NCBI RefSeq assembly: GCF_001696535.1
Contig: NZ_MBQE01000001.1
Coordinates: 124,001 to 188,000, forward strand
Direction of reading: 5' to 3'
Origin: Stappia indica
GTDB lineage: Bacteria > Pseudomonadota > Alphaproteobacteria > Rhizobiales > Stappiaceae
DNA: 64,000 bases
The number at the start of each line of letters is the position of its first letter. Within the stretch, counting starts at the first letter, position 1. Under the pieces are notes generated by a model that had not been told where the DNA came from, ran no database searches, and saw only the letters and a list, made by a program, of their open reading frames with translations. Below are positions 28,333-38,868 of this stretch, piece by piece. Made by a program: the position numbers and the translations under genes.

Positions 28333-30141
28333 ATGACGCCGAATATCGATCCCAGTTCCGCATCCCCGATCTCCGGGATACATCCGGCCCTTGCTTCCGC
28401 CCTGGAGGCCAAGGGATACAACCAGCTGACGCCGGTCCAGCTGGAGATGACGAACGAGAAGTACGGCCAGGCCGACCTGCTCGTCTCGGCTCAGACCGGA
28501 TCGGGAAAGACGATCGCCTTCGGCATTGCCATCGCCTCGACCCTGCTCGGCAGCGCGACACGCTTCGACGTGGCCGGCGCGCCGCTCGGCCTGATCATCG
28601 CGCCCACACGCGAGCTCGCCATTCAGGTTCAGCGGGAACTCGCCTGGCTTTATGCGGAAACGCAGATCAGGATCGCGACCTGCGTCGGCGGCATGGACAT
28701 CCGCACTGAGCGCCGGGCGCTGGAACGCGGCGCCCACCTTGTGGTCGGCACGCCCGGCCGCCTGCGCGACCACATCACGCGCGGCGTGCTGGACCTTGGC
28801 GGCATTCGCGCGGTGGTGCTCGACGAAGCCGACGAGATGCTGGACCTCGGGTTTCGCGACGACCTGGAGTTCATCCTCGGCGCGTCGCCGAAGGACCGCC
28901 GGACGCTGCTGTTCTCGGCGACCGTCCGGCGTGGCATCGCCGAACTGGCCAAGACGGTGCAGACCGATGCGGTGCGTGTCGCGACAATCGCCACCACCGA
29001 ACAGCATGCCGACATCGAATATCAGGTGATGCTCGTGCGGCGCGACGAGCGCGAACACGCCATCATCAACACGCTCCTGGTGTCCGACAGCAAGAGCTCC
29101 CTTGTGTTCTGCCACACGCGTGAAGCGGTTCGCCATCTCACGGCACGCCTCGTCAATCGCGGCTTCTCGGTGGTGTCGCTCTCGGGCGAGATGGCGCAGT
29201 CGGAGCGCTCGAACGCGCTGCAGGCCATGCGCGACGGGCGCGCGCGCGTCTGCGTGGCGACCGACGTCGCGGCCCGCGGCATCGATCTCCCGAACCTAGA
29301 CCTCGTGGTCCATGCCGACTTGCCGAGCAAGCCGGAGACCTTGCTGCATCGCTCCGGTCGCACCGGTCGCGCAGGCCGAAAGGGCATCTGCGTCCTGATC
29401 GTTCCGGAAAACCGGCGCGGCGCCGCACATCGCGTTCTGACAATGGCGCAGTTAAGCGCGACCACGCGCGCGGCGCCCGGCATTGCGGAGATCGAGGCGC
29501 GTTACCGCCGGCAGATTCTCGATGCCGCCACCACCGCAGCGCTGCCCGACGATCTGGAGGCTGACTTCGTCGCAGAGCTTCTGGAGCGCGCCGGACCAGA
29601 GCGCATCGCCGCCGCGTTCCTCCGCCAGAATCTGGCCGCGCATCCGGTTCCGGAGGATCTTCTGCCGCTTCCTGCCGAGGCGCTGCAGAGCCGGGGACCC
29701 AGCAACCGCCCGCGCCGGCCCGGCGAGGACCATGCACCGACCCGCGAGCCGCGCGGCCCGAGCATGGAGGATGGCGTCTGGTTCACCATTTCGCTCGGGC
29801 GCAAGCACCGCGCCGACCCGAAGTTCCTGCTGCCGATGATCTGCAATGCCGGCGGTGTGACCAAACGCGATGTCGGAACGATCCGGATCGACGACCGCGA
29901 AACCCGTTTCGAGATCTCCGCCGACAAGGCTGGCGCCTATGCCTGGCAGATCCTGCAGCCCGGCAGCGTCGAGAAGGGCATCCGGATCTCGCCGGTGGGT
30001 GAGGTGAGTATCGCCCCGCGGTATGTGAAGCCCAAATTCAAGCAGGACGGCAGCAAGCCGCCGCGCAAGCACAAGGCCCCGGCGGCCGATCGCGGCAAAC
30101 CGCCGAAGCACAAGAACCGGAAGCCGAAGCGCCCTGATTGA
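28333..30141 (+). CDS. DEAD-box ATP-dependent RNA helicase with DbpA-type RNA-binding tail
   Basis: A 602-residue RNA helicase probably acting in ribosome assembly or mRNA turnover. The motifs are in order: Q-motif region (LTPVQLEM), AQTGSGKT (53-60), PTREL (91-95), VVLDEADEML, SAT, then the second RecA domain with VATDVAARGIDLPNLDLV and HRSGRTGRAGRKG. A basic, Pro-rich linker leads to a DbpA-like RNA-binding domain (VWFTISLGRKHRADPKFLLPMICN) and a Lys/Pro-rich tail. ATG at 28324 or 28333 is the likely start, and no strong ribosome-binding site is seen. Confidence 0.92.
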   Translation: MTPNIDPSSASPISGIHPALASALEAKGYNQLTPVQLEMTNEKYGQADLLVSAQTGSGKTIAFGIAIASTLLGSATRFDVAGAPLGLIIAPTRELAIQVQRELAWLYAETQIRIATCVGGMDIRTERRALERGAHLVVGTPGRLRDHITRGVLDLGGIRAVVLDEADEMLDLGFRDDLEFILGASPKDRRTLLFSATVRRGIAELAKTVQTDAVRVATIATTEQHADIEYQVMLVRRDEREHAIINTLLVSDSKSSLVFCHTREAVRHLTARLVNRGFSVVSLSGEMAQSERSNALQAMRDGRARVCVATDVAARGIDLPNLDLVVHADLPSKPETLLHRSGRTGRAGRKGICVLIVPENRRGAAHRVLTMAQLSATTRAAPGIAEIEARYRRQILDAATTAALPDDLEADFVAELLERAGPERIAAAFLRQNLAAHPVPEDLLPLPAEALQSRGPSNRPRRPGEDHAPTREPRGPSMEDGVWFTISLGRKHRADPKFLLPMICNAGGVTKRDVGTIRIDDRETRFEISADKAGAYAWQILQPGSVEKGIRISPVGEVSIAPRYVKPKFKQDGSKPPRKHKAPAADRGKPPKHKNRKPKRPD

Positions 30142-30155
30142 CCGGGGCGCTTCGG
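30124..30155. terminator. Convergent terminator between helicase and oligopeptidase genes
   Basis: CCGAAGCGCCC (30124-30134) and GGGCGCTTCGG (30145-30155) form a perfect 11-bp stem that overlaps the last codons of the helicase gene. It could serve both convergent genes. Confidence 0.7.
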
Positions 30156-30165
30156 TTCCTCGCGT

Positions 30166-32223
30166 TTAGACGAAGCCGCGCTTCTTCAGCAGCGGGCCGG
30201 CGTCGGGCAGCGCGCCGCGGAAGGCCACATAGGCATCCTTCGGATCCTGCCGCCCGCCGGCGGAGTAGATTGCCTCGCGCAGACGCCGGGCGAGCTCCGC
30301 ATTGAAGATATCGCCGGTCTCCTCAAAGGCGGTGAAGGCATCCGCGTCCATCACTTCCGACCACATGTAACTGTAGTAGCCGGCTGAATAGCCGTCGCCC
30401 GAGAACACGTGCGCAAAGTGCGTCGGCCGGTGGCGCATGGTGATTTCCGTCGGCATCCCGATGCGGCTCAGCGTTTCGTGCTCCAGCGCTGCGATGTCCG
30501 CCTCGCCATCCGCCCGGCGGGTATGGACGTCGAGGTCGAAGAGAGCGGACGAGAGATATTCGACCGTCGAAAAGCCCTGATTGAAGTTGCGGGCGGCCAG
30601 CACGCGCTCCATCAGCTCGGCCGGCATCGGCTCGCCCGTCTCCACATGCACGGCAAAGCGCGACAGCACCTCCGGCTCGGACAGCCAGTGCTCGTAGAGC
30701 TGCGAGGGCAGCTCGACGAAGTCCCGCGCCACCGATGTGCCGGAGATCATCGGATAGGTGACATCCGAGAGTAGGCCGTGCAGGGCGTGGCCGAACTCAT
30801 GAAACAGCGTGCGCGCATCGTCGAAGGTCAGCAGCGTCGGCTGCCCTTTCGGCGCCTTGGCGAAATTCATCACGTTGACGATGATCGGCCGGATGTTGCC
30901 GGCCAGCTTCTCCTGGCGGCGATAAGCGCTCATCCAGGCGCCGCTGCGCTTGGTCGACCGGTTGAAGTAGTCGCCAAGAAACAGGCCGACATGCCCGCCG
31001 TCGGCGTCCAGCACCTCGAAGGCGCGCACGTCCGGATGGTAGAGCTTGAGGCCTTCGATCTCGCGGAAGGTGAGTCCGAACAGCCGGCCGGCGGTATGGA
31101 AGGCCGCCTCGATCATCTTTTCCAGCTGGAAATACGGCTTGAGCTCGGCCTCATCGAGTGCGTGGTCGCGCTGGCGCAGCTTTTCCGCATAGAAGCGCCA
31201 GTCCCACGGCGAGATGGCGATATTGTCGCCGCCGTCGGCTGCAAGCTTTTGCAGGGCTTCCGCTTCGCTGCGCGCCTGCGACACCGCCGGGGTCCACACG
31301 GTTTCCAGCAACTCGCGCACCGCCTCCGGCGTGCCCGCCATCGTGTCGTCGAGTTTGTAGGCGGCGAAACTGTCGAACCCGAGCAGACGCGCGCGCTCGT
31401 CGCGCAGCTTCAGGATTTCGGCGATGATCGCGCGATTGTCGGTGTCGCCACCCGTTTCGCCGCGCGAGATCCAGGCCTTGAAGGCCGTCTCGCGCAGGTC
31501 ACGCCGCGTCGAGAATTGCAGGAACGGCTCGATCAGCGAGCGCGAGAGCGTGATGACATGCTTGCCCGGATGGCCGCGCTCGCTGGCAGCTTCCGCCGCT
31601 GCCTGCCGCAGGAAGCCGGGCAGGCCGGCCAGGTCCTCCTCGCTTTCCAGCAGCAGCTGATAGCCGGCCTCGTCCGCCAGCACGTTCTGGGAAAACTGGG
31701 TTCCGAGCACGGCGAGGCGCTGTGTGATTTCGGCCATCCGGCTGCGTCCGGCGTCATCGAGGCCTGCGCCGGCCCGGGTGAACATCCGGTGGTAGCGCTC
31801 CAGGACGCGGGCCTGCTCTTCGTCGAGACCGAGGCTGTCGCGCGTCTCCCAAAGAGCGGCGACACGCGCGAACAGGGCCTGGTTGAGCAGGGTCTGGCTG
31901 GAATGGCGGGCGAGCTTCGGGGCGATGTCGCGCTCGATCCGCTGCAGCTCTTCGGACGTGTGGCTGCCTGCCAGGTTGAAGAACACGGACGCGACCCGCG
32001 TCAACTCGCGTCCCGACAGCTCCATGGCCTCGATCGTGTTGGCGAAGCTCGGGGCTTGCGAATTGTCCGCGATCTCGTCCACCGCCTGCCGCGCCAGCTT
32101 CAGCGCCGTCTCGAAGGCCGCCTCGTAGTGCCACGGCTCGATTTCGCCGAAGGGCGGCAGCCCGAACGGGGCGGTCCATTCGGCAAGCAACGGATTGCGG
32201 TCGGCGACGGGTGCGTCGGTCAT
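30166..32223 (-). CDS. dcp: M3-family metallopeptidase (oligopeptidase A / dipeptidyl carboxypeptidase)
   Basis: A 685-residue zinc peptidase of the thimet oligopeptidase family that degrades short peptides in the cytosol. The zinc site HEFGHALH begins at residue 475, with the third-ligand glutamate in DFVELPSQLYEHW. The C-terminal FAHVFSGDGYSAGYYSYMWSEVMDADAF is typical of Dcp/PrlC. The start at 32223 (MTDAPVADRN) is preferred over a frame 19 codons longer. The gene symbol is by similarity; PrlC is the alternative. Confidence 0.9.
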   Translation of the reverse strand: MTDAPVADRNPLLAEWTAPFGLPPFGEIEPWHYEAAFETALKLARQAVDEIADNSQAPSFANTIEAMELSGRELTRVASVFFNLAGSHTSEELQRIERDIAPKLARHSSQTLLNQALFARVAALWETRDSLGLDEEQARVLERYHRMFTRAGAGLDDAGRSRMAEITQRLAVLGTQFSQNVLADEAGYQLLLESEEDLAGLPGFLRQAAAEAASERGHPGKHVITLSRSLIEPFLQFSTRRDLRETAFKAWISRGETGGDTDNRAIIAEILKLRDERARLLGFDSFAAYKLDDTMAGTPEAVRELLETVWTPAVSQARSEAEALQKLAADGGDNIAISPWDWRFYAEKLRQRDHALDEAELKPYFQLEKMIEAAFHTAGRLFGLTFREIEGLKLYHPDVRAFEVLDADGGHVGLFLGDYFNRSTKRSGAWMSAYRRQEKLAGNIRPIIVNVMNFAKAPKGQPTLLTFDDARTLFHEFGHALHGLLSDVTYPMISGTSVARDFVELPSQLYEHWLSEPEVLSRFAVHVETGEPMPAELMERVLAARNFNQGFSTVEYLSSALFDLDVHTRRADGEADIAALEHETLSRIGMPTEITMRHRPTHFAHVFSGDGYSAGYYSYMWSEVMDADAFTAFEETGDIFNAELARRLREAIYSAGGRQDPKDAYVAFRGALPDAGPLLKKRGFV

Positions 32224-32343
32224 GAACTGGATCCTTGAAACACGGTCCGAGAAGAGGGCTGTGCCGGAAGAATCCGGCAAATTCAGCCCCCAATATGGGA
32301 CTGCTCCTGCCGCCTGTCAGCCCCTTGCCGCGGGATGCGGGAG

Positions 32344-33273
32344 CTACAATCCCGCCCACATCAACGCCAGCGAGACCGTGACGACACCGGCAGTGGTCGA
32401 CAGCAGGATGGCGGCCGAAAGCTGCTGGAGAAAGATGCCGTAACGCTCTGCAACAACGAACACATTGCCGGCGATGGGGAGCGAAGCGACCACCACCAGA
32501 ACGGCAGTATTGGCGGCATCGAGACCGAGCAGCATCGCCGCGGTGAAAACTGCGAGCGGATGCACGAACAGCTTCATCACGATCATCAGCGATATGGTGC
32601 GTGCCTCGCCTTCCACCTGCCTGGAGGCAAGCTGCACGCCGAGCGAGAACAGTGCCGTCGCGCCGGCCGCATCTCCGAGGAAATTCAGCAGATTGTCGCC
32701 CGCCTGAGGCAGCTTGCCGCCCGCCAGCGACAACAGCGTGCCGCCGACGATCGCCAGCACGAACGGGTTGAAGATGACGCCCTTCGCCACGGTGGCGATC
32801 AGCTTCAGGCTCGCTCCCTTTCCAGACGCCCATTCCAGAAGGCCGATGCAGAGCGGGATGAAGATCGTCAGATCCAGCACCAGCACGACGGCCATGGGTG
32901 CGGCTGCCCGGTCGCCGAAGGCGGCGAGCATCAGGGGCAGTCCGAGGAAACCGATATTGCCGATGGTTGCCGCCTGGCCGCTGACCGCCATTTCGGCAAG
33001 TCCGCCGCCGCACAGGACGCGCATCGCCAGCATGGCGAGCGCAAAGGTCACGCCGCCCGCCAGCACCCAAACCGGCACCATCGGTCCTGTCAGGGCGGCA
33101 ATGATGTCCTGTCCGGCCAGCGCCCGGATCACCAGCGCCGGCATCGCGAAATTGAAGACGAAGACGTTCAGGCTGCGCACCGCCCCGTCCGGCATCCAGC
33201 CACGTTTTGCTGCAAAGAAACCGAAGGCAATGACGGCGAAAAAGGGTCCCGTGATCGAGAGCGTCAGGAGCAT
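32344..33273 (-). CDS. AEC-family transporter (auxin efflux carrier type)
   Basis: A 309-residue membrane protein with ten predicted helices in two halves. The N-terminal half has FFAVIAFGFFAAKRGWMPDGAVRSLNVFVFNFAMPALV, the middle has SGQAATIGNIGFLGLPL with the family's Asn-Gly-rich discontinuous helix, and the C-terminal half repeats with VVASLPIAGNVFVVAERYG. Substrates of bacterial AEC members include malate and other organic acids. It lies upstream of dcp on the same strand and is divergent from the small rod-like gene. Confidence 0.87.
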   Translation of the reverse strand: MLLTLSITGPFFAVIAFGFFAAKRGWMPDGAVRSLNVFVFNFAMPALVIRALAGQDIIAALTGPMVPVWVLAGGVTFALAMLAMRVLCGGGLAEMAVSGQAATIGNIGFLGLPLMLAAFGDRAAAPMAVVLVLDLTIFIPLCIGLLEWASGKGASLKLIATVAKGVIFNPFVLAIVGGTLLSLAGGKLPQAGDNLLNFLGDAAGATALFSLGVQLASRQVEGEARTISLMIVMKLFVHPLAVFTAAMLLGLDAANTAVLVVVASLPIAGNVFVVAERYGIFLQQLSAAILLSTTAGVVTVSLALMWAGL

Positions 33274-33376
33274 GACGTTGCAATCCTTGGTTGAAATGAC
33301 AGTGGAGGCTCCGGCGCGCCTTGGCTTGAATGCGAGGGATTGGACTCAGGATTCGTTAAGAGGGGACGCGGATACT

Positions 33377-33712
33377 GTGCAGATCATGTCCGCCCTGTCC
33401 ATCTCCCTTTCCGGCCTTCAGGCCGCCGGCCAGCGCTTCGAAGCTTCCGCGCGCCGCATCGTCGCGGCCGGGGCGCAGGCGGGCAACGCATTGGTTGAAG
33501 CGAGCGGCAACGGAGCAGGCCAGGCCGGCGGGCAGGGAGGCGCTCCGGCGATGGGAGCACCCGGGATCGGCTTCTCGCCCGACATGGCGGGGGCGATGGT
33601 CGACATGATGCAGGCGGAAAATGCCTTCAAGGCAAATGCGCGAGTCGCTGGCCGCATCAGCGACATGCAGAAGGCCTATCTCGACATGATGGCCGAGCGT
33701 ACCGACGGCTGA
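33377..33712 (+). CDS. Miniature flagellar-rod/hook-like protein
   Basis: A 111-residue protein. The N-terminus MSALSISLSGLQAAGQRFEASARRI resembles the D0 helix of FlgB/FlgC/FlgE, and the C-terminal MMQAENAFKANARVAGRISDMQKAYLDM (78-105) resembles the matching C-terminal D0 helix. Between them there is only a Gly/Ala linker (about 30-65), so the normal exposed domains are missing. The GTG start at 33377 has AGAGGGG 11 bases upstream. An ATG three codons later is the alternative. No other flagellar gene is nearby, so it may be an orphan or a repurposed protein. Confidence 0.7.
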   Translation: MQIMSALSISLSGLQAAGQRFEASARRIVAAGAQAGNALVEASGNGAGQAGGQGGAPAMGAPGIGFSPDMAGAMVDMMQAENAFKANARVAGRISDMQKAYLDMMAERTDG

Positions 33713-33718
33713 GCCGCC

Positions 33719-34330
33719 TCAAGGCACGAGCCAGCGGCCTTTCCATTCAGGCTTTCCCGCATCCTTGTCGTCGACCTCGAAGATCGCGCGCCGGTGGCCG
33801 GCATGGGCCAGATGCAGCCATTCGATACGGTGGATGCGGGCGAGCAGGATGCAGAACTGGCTGCGTCCCTCGTCGGCCGCGCCGTGATCGAACGCGACGT
33901 CCTCCGGATGCTCCACCTCGGCTCCCGGTGCTGCCGTGACCCGGTAGCAGATCCGGCTGAACGAGCGCGACGCAGCCCAGGCCGCATTGACCTCATCCCC
34001 TTCCATCTCTATCGACAGGCTGGCGGCAAGGCGCAGCTGGATGCCGGACGGCTTGTCGTAGATGTGGATGGCGCCGGAGGGACTGCGTGCCACTTGTGCG
34101 ATCTTGGCGCTGCGGCGATCTGTATGAAAACGCAGCAGCCGGCGCTCGGGTTCGGCGGCGCGCAACACCATGGTGCGCAACTCGGGCAAGCCTTGCTCGT
34201 CCAGCGTGGCAACGGTGGGGACATGAAAGGCCGAGTGCCGCGAGGCGGCACCCTCTTGCAGCAGCCGCCAGCATTCGGCCAACGTGAGCTTGAGATCGTC
34301 GCGAAAGGCAGGAAGCGGTTCGCCGGTCAT
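33719..34330 (-). CDS. Pyridoxamine 5'-phosphate oxidase-like FMN-binding protein (Alr4036 type)
   Basis: A 203-residue split-barrel flavoprotein-like protein. AFHVPTVATLDEQGLPELRTMVLR, FHTDRRSAKIAQVARSPSGAIHIYD and the C-terminal RIEWLHLAHAGHRRAIFEVDD...WLVP are typical of the Alr4036-type PNPOx-like family. The precise reaction is unknown. It is the last gene of a galU-epimerase-PNPOx unit, starting 11 bases after the epimerase stop, and is convergent with the rod-like gene. Confidence 0.8.
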   Translation of the reverse strand: MTGEPLPAFRDDLKLTLAECWRLLQEGAASRHSAFHVPTVATLDEQGLPELRTMVLRAAEPERRLLRFHTDRRSAKIAQVARSPSGAIHIYDKPSGIQLRLAASLSIEMEGDEVNAAWAASRSFSRICYRVTAAPGAEVEHPEDVAFDHGAADEGRSQFCILLARIHRIEWLHLAHAGHRRAIFEVDDKDAGKPEWKGRWLVP

Positions 34331-34341
34331 TTCGCCCAGCC

Positions 34342-35352
34342 TCAGACCTTGTAGAAGTCGCGATACCACTCGACGAAGGCACGCACGCCGTCTTCCACAG
34401 ACGTGCGGGGACGGAAGCCCGTCGCCTGCGTCAGGTCGTCGACATCCGCCCAGGTGGCCAGAACATCGCCTGGCTGCAGCGGCATGAGGTTGCGGATCGC
34501 CTTTACCCCGCACGCCGCCTCGATAGCGTCGACATAGCGCAGCAGCTTCACCGGCTCGGAGTTGCCGATATTGTGGATCCGGTAGGGGGCCGAGCTGGTC
34601 GCCGGATCGGAGGCCGCCGCATCCCACCCTTCGTTCACCGCCGGCGGGCGCTCGGCGATGCGCACGATGCCCTCGACGATGTCGTCGACATAGGTGAAGT
34701 CGCGCAGCATCTCGCCATTGTTGTAGATGTCGATCGGCTCGCCTGACAGGATCGCGCGGGTGAACTTGTAGAGCGCCATGTCCGGCCGCGCCCAGGGGCC
34801 GTAAACGGTGAAGAAGCGCAGGCCGGTCAGCGGGATGCGGAAGAGGTGGGCGTAGCTGTGCGCCATCGCCTCGTTCGCCTTCTTCGTCGCCGCATAGAGC
34901 GAGATCGGATGGTTGCCGCCGCGATGGGGCGACAGCGGCATCGTCTCGTCGAGACCGTAGATCGAAGAGGTGGAGGCGAAGACCACATGGTCGACCGGGT
35001 GGGCGCGGGCCGCCTCCAGCACGGTCAGGAAGCCGGTGACGTTGGCATCCACATAGGCCTGCGGCGCCTCCAGCGAGTAGCGCACGCCCGGCTGGGCCGC
35101 CAGATGAATGATGCGCTGCGGCGCATGCTCGGCCATCAGCGCCATCACCGCATCTCGGTCCTCCAGCGAGATCCGCGCCTCGATGAAGTTCGGATGCTGG
35201 CGCAGGATCTCCACCCGCGCTTCCTTCAGCGCGGGATCGTAATAGGGGCTGACGCAATCGAGGCCGATCACCTGCCATCCGTCGGCGAGCAGACGGCTTG
35301 CGAGATGAAAGCCGATGAAGCCCGCCGACCCGGTGACGAGAACCTTGCGCAT
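34342..35352 (-). CDS. UDP-glucuronate 4-epimerase-like NAD-dependent sugar epimerase
   Basis: A 336-residue extended short-chain dehydrogenase. The N-terminal GSAGFIGFHLASRL NAD motif, HLAAQPGVRYSLEAPQAYVDANVTG, STSSIYG, YAATKKANE (catalytic Tyr/Lys) and LRFFTVYGPWARPDMALYKFTRAIL are the pattern of UDP-glucuronate epimerases (LspL/Cap1J), which make UDP-galacturonate for surface polysaccharide. Adjacency to galU supports a nucleotide-sugar role. Confidence 0.88.
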   Translation of the reverse strand: MRKVLVTGSAGFIGFHLASRLLADGWQVIGLDCVSPYYDPALKEARVEILRQHPNFIEARISLEDRDAVMALMAEHAPQRIIHLAAQPGVRYSLEAPQAYVDANVTGFLTVLEAARAHPVDHVVFASTSSIYGLDETMPLSPHRGGNHPISLYAATKKANEAMAHSYAHLFRIPLTGLRFFTVYGPWARPDMALYKFTRAILSGEPIDIYNNGEMLRDFTYVDDIVEGIVRIAERPPAVNEGWDAAASDPATSSAPYRIHNIGNSEPVKLLRYVDAIEAACGVKAIRNLMPLQPGDVLATWADVDDLTQATGFRPRTSVEDGVRAFVEWYRDFYKV

Positions 35353-35363
35353 GTGCGGCCCGC

Positions 35364-36245
35364 TCAGCTGTCGAGCAGCGACTGCAGCAGCGGCCGCAGT
35401 TCGCGGGCCAGCTCCTCGTCCTCCAGTGCGAAGGCGATGTTGGCGGCCAGGAAGCCGGACTTGGAGCCGCAATCGTAGGTCTCGCCCTCGAAGCGCAGGC
35501 CGGTGAAGGGCTGCATGCCCATCAGCGACAGCATCGCGTCGGTGAGCTGGATCTCGCCGCCGGCGCCCGTCTCCTGGCTGCCGAGCAGCTGGAAGATCTC
35601 GGGCTGCAGGATGTAGCGGCCGTTGATGAAGAGGTTCGTCGGTGCGGTGCCCGGCGCCGGCTTCTCCACCATGCCGGTGATGGAAAAGGTGCGACCGCTC
35701 GCGTCGCCGTCGACTTCGACGATGCCGTAATTCTGGGTCTGGTCCTCCGGCACGGCCTCGACCGAGATCACGTTGCCGCCGCTCTGGTTGTAGACCTCGA
35801 CCATCTGCGACAGGCAGCCCGGCTCGGACTTCATCAGCATGTCGGGAAGCAGGATCGCGAAAGGCTCGTTGCCGATGATGTCGCGGGCGCACCAGATGGC
35901 GTGGCCGAGGCCCAGCGGTTCCTGCTGGCGGGTGAAGCTGGTGGTGCCGGGCATCGGGCGGATCGCTTCGAGCAGCTTCAGCGCAGATGCCTTGGAGCGG
36001 GACCGCAGCGTGTCCTCCAGCTCGTAGGCGATGTCGAAGTGATCCTCGATGACGTGCTTGTTGCGCCCGGTGACGAAGACGATGTGCTCGATGCCGGCGT
36101 TGCGCGCCTCGTCGACCACATACTGGATGATCGGCCGGTCGACGATGGTCAGCATCTCCTTGGGGAGGGCCTTCGTCGCGGGCAGGAAACGGGTGCCAAG
36201 GCCTGCCACCGGAAGGACTGCCTTGCGGATCTTCTTGTTCTGCAT
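35364..36245 (-). CDS. galU: UTP-glucose-1-phosphate uridylyltransferase
   Basis: A 293-residue nucleotidyltransferase making UDP-glucose for polysaccharides and for the epimerase downstream. [23 protein letters not shown] (nucleotide-binding loop and lysines), [29 protein letters not shown] and [22 protein letters not shown] are GalU signatures. It is the first gene of the minus-strand unit and is divergent from kdsA, with about 290 bases between in which I see nothing further. Confidence 0.95.
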   Translation of the reverse strand: MQNKKIRKAVLPVAGLGTRFLPATKALPKEMLTIVDRPIIQYVVDEARNAGIEHIVFVTGRNKHVIEDHFDIAYELEDTLRSRSKASALKLLEAIRPMPGTTSFTRQQEPLGLGHAIWCARDIIGNEPFAILLPDMLMKSEPGCLSQMVEVYNQSGGNVISVEAVPEDQTQNYGIVEVDGDASGRTFSITGMVEKPAPGTAPTNLFINGRYILQPEIFQLLGSQETGAGGEIQLTDAMLSLMGMQPFTGLRFEGETYDCGSKSGFLAANIAFALEDEELARELRPLLQSLLDS

Positions 36246-36534
36246 GAAGCGCGTTTTCCGTGTCTGGTGGAATCGGGAGGCGGCACGGGCCGCAAGGTAA
36301 CCTGAAAGGATGACGGAACCAAGTCGGCGAAAAGAATGGCGGCACAACGGCTTCGCGTCATACCCGCCGAACGATGACACGAGGATTGCGGCAAGGATCG
36401 GGCAGCCGTGATGGCATCTCTTGCGCGCGAGGTGCTTGCACCGGCTCGCCATGCGGACTACTGACGGGCGGAACGCGCCAGCGGGCGGGGCGGGCCGGAA
36501 GATCGGCCAGGTCCAGCAGGAGATACGAGCTGCC

Positions 36535-38759
<2,225 letters not shown>

Positions 38760-38780
38760 TCATCCGGCAGTTAGATGTTG

Positions 38781-38812
38781 ATCGCGGTCGCGATAATTGC
38801 CGCGACCGCGAT
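38781..38812. terminator. Perfect 12-bp hairpin downstream of eno
   Basis: ATCGCGGTCGCG (38781-38792), eight-base loop, CGCGACCGCGAT (38801-38812). It lies 21 bases after the eno stop, with no T-run after it, so either a non-canonical terminator or a structural border element. It coincides with the start of the composition change. Confidence 0.5.
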
Positions 38813-38868
38813 AGACAGCAACTGAATGCTCTAATCTCAATTCCAAGCACGGAAGTGGAGCCAGAGAT

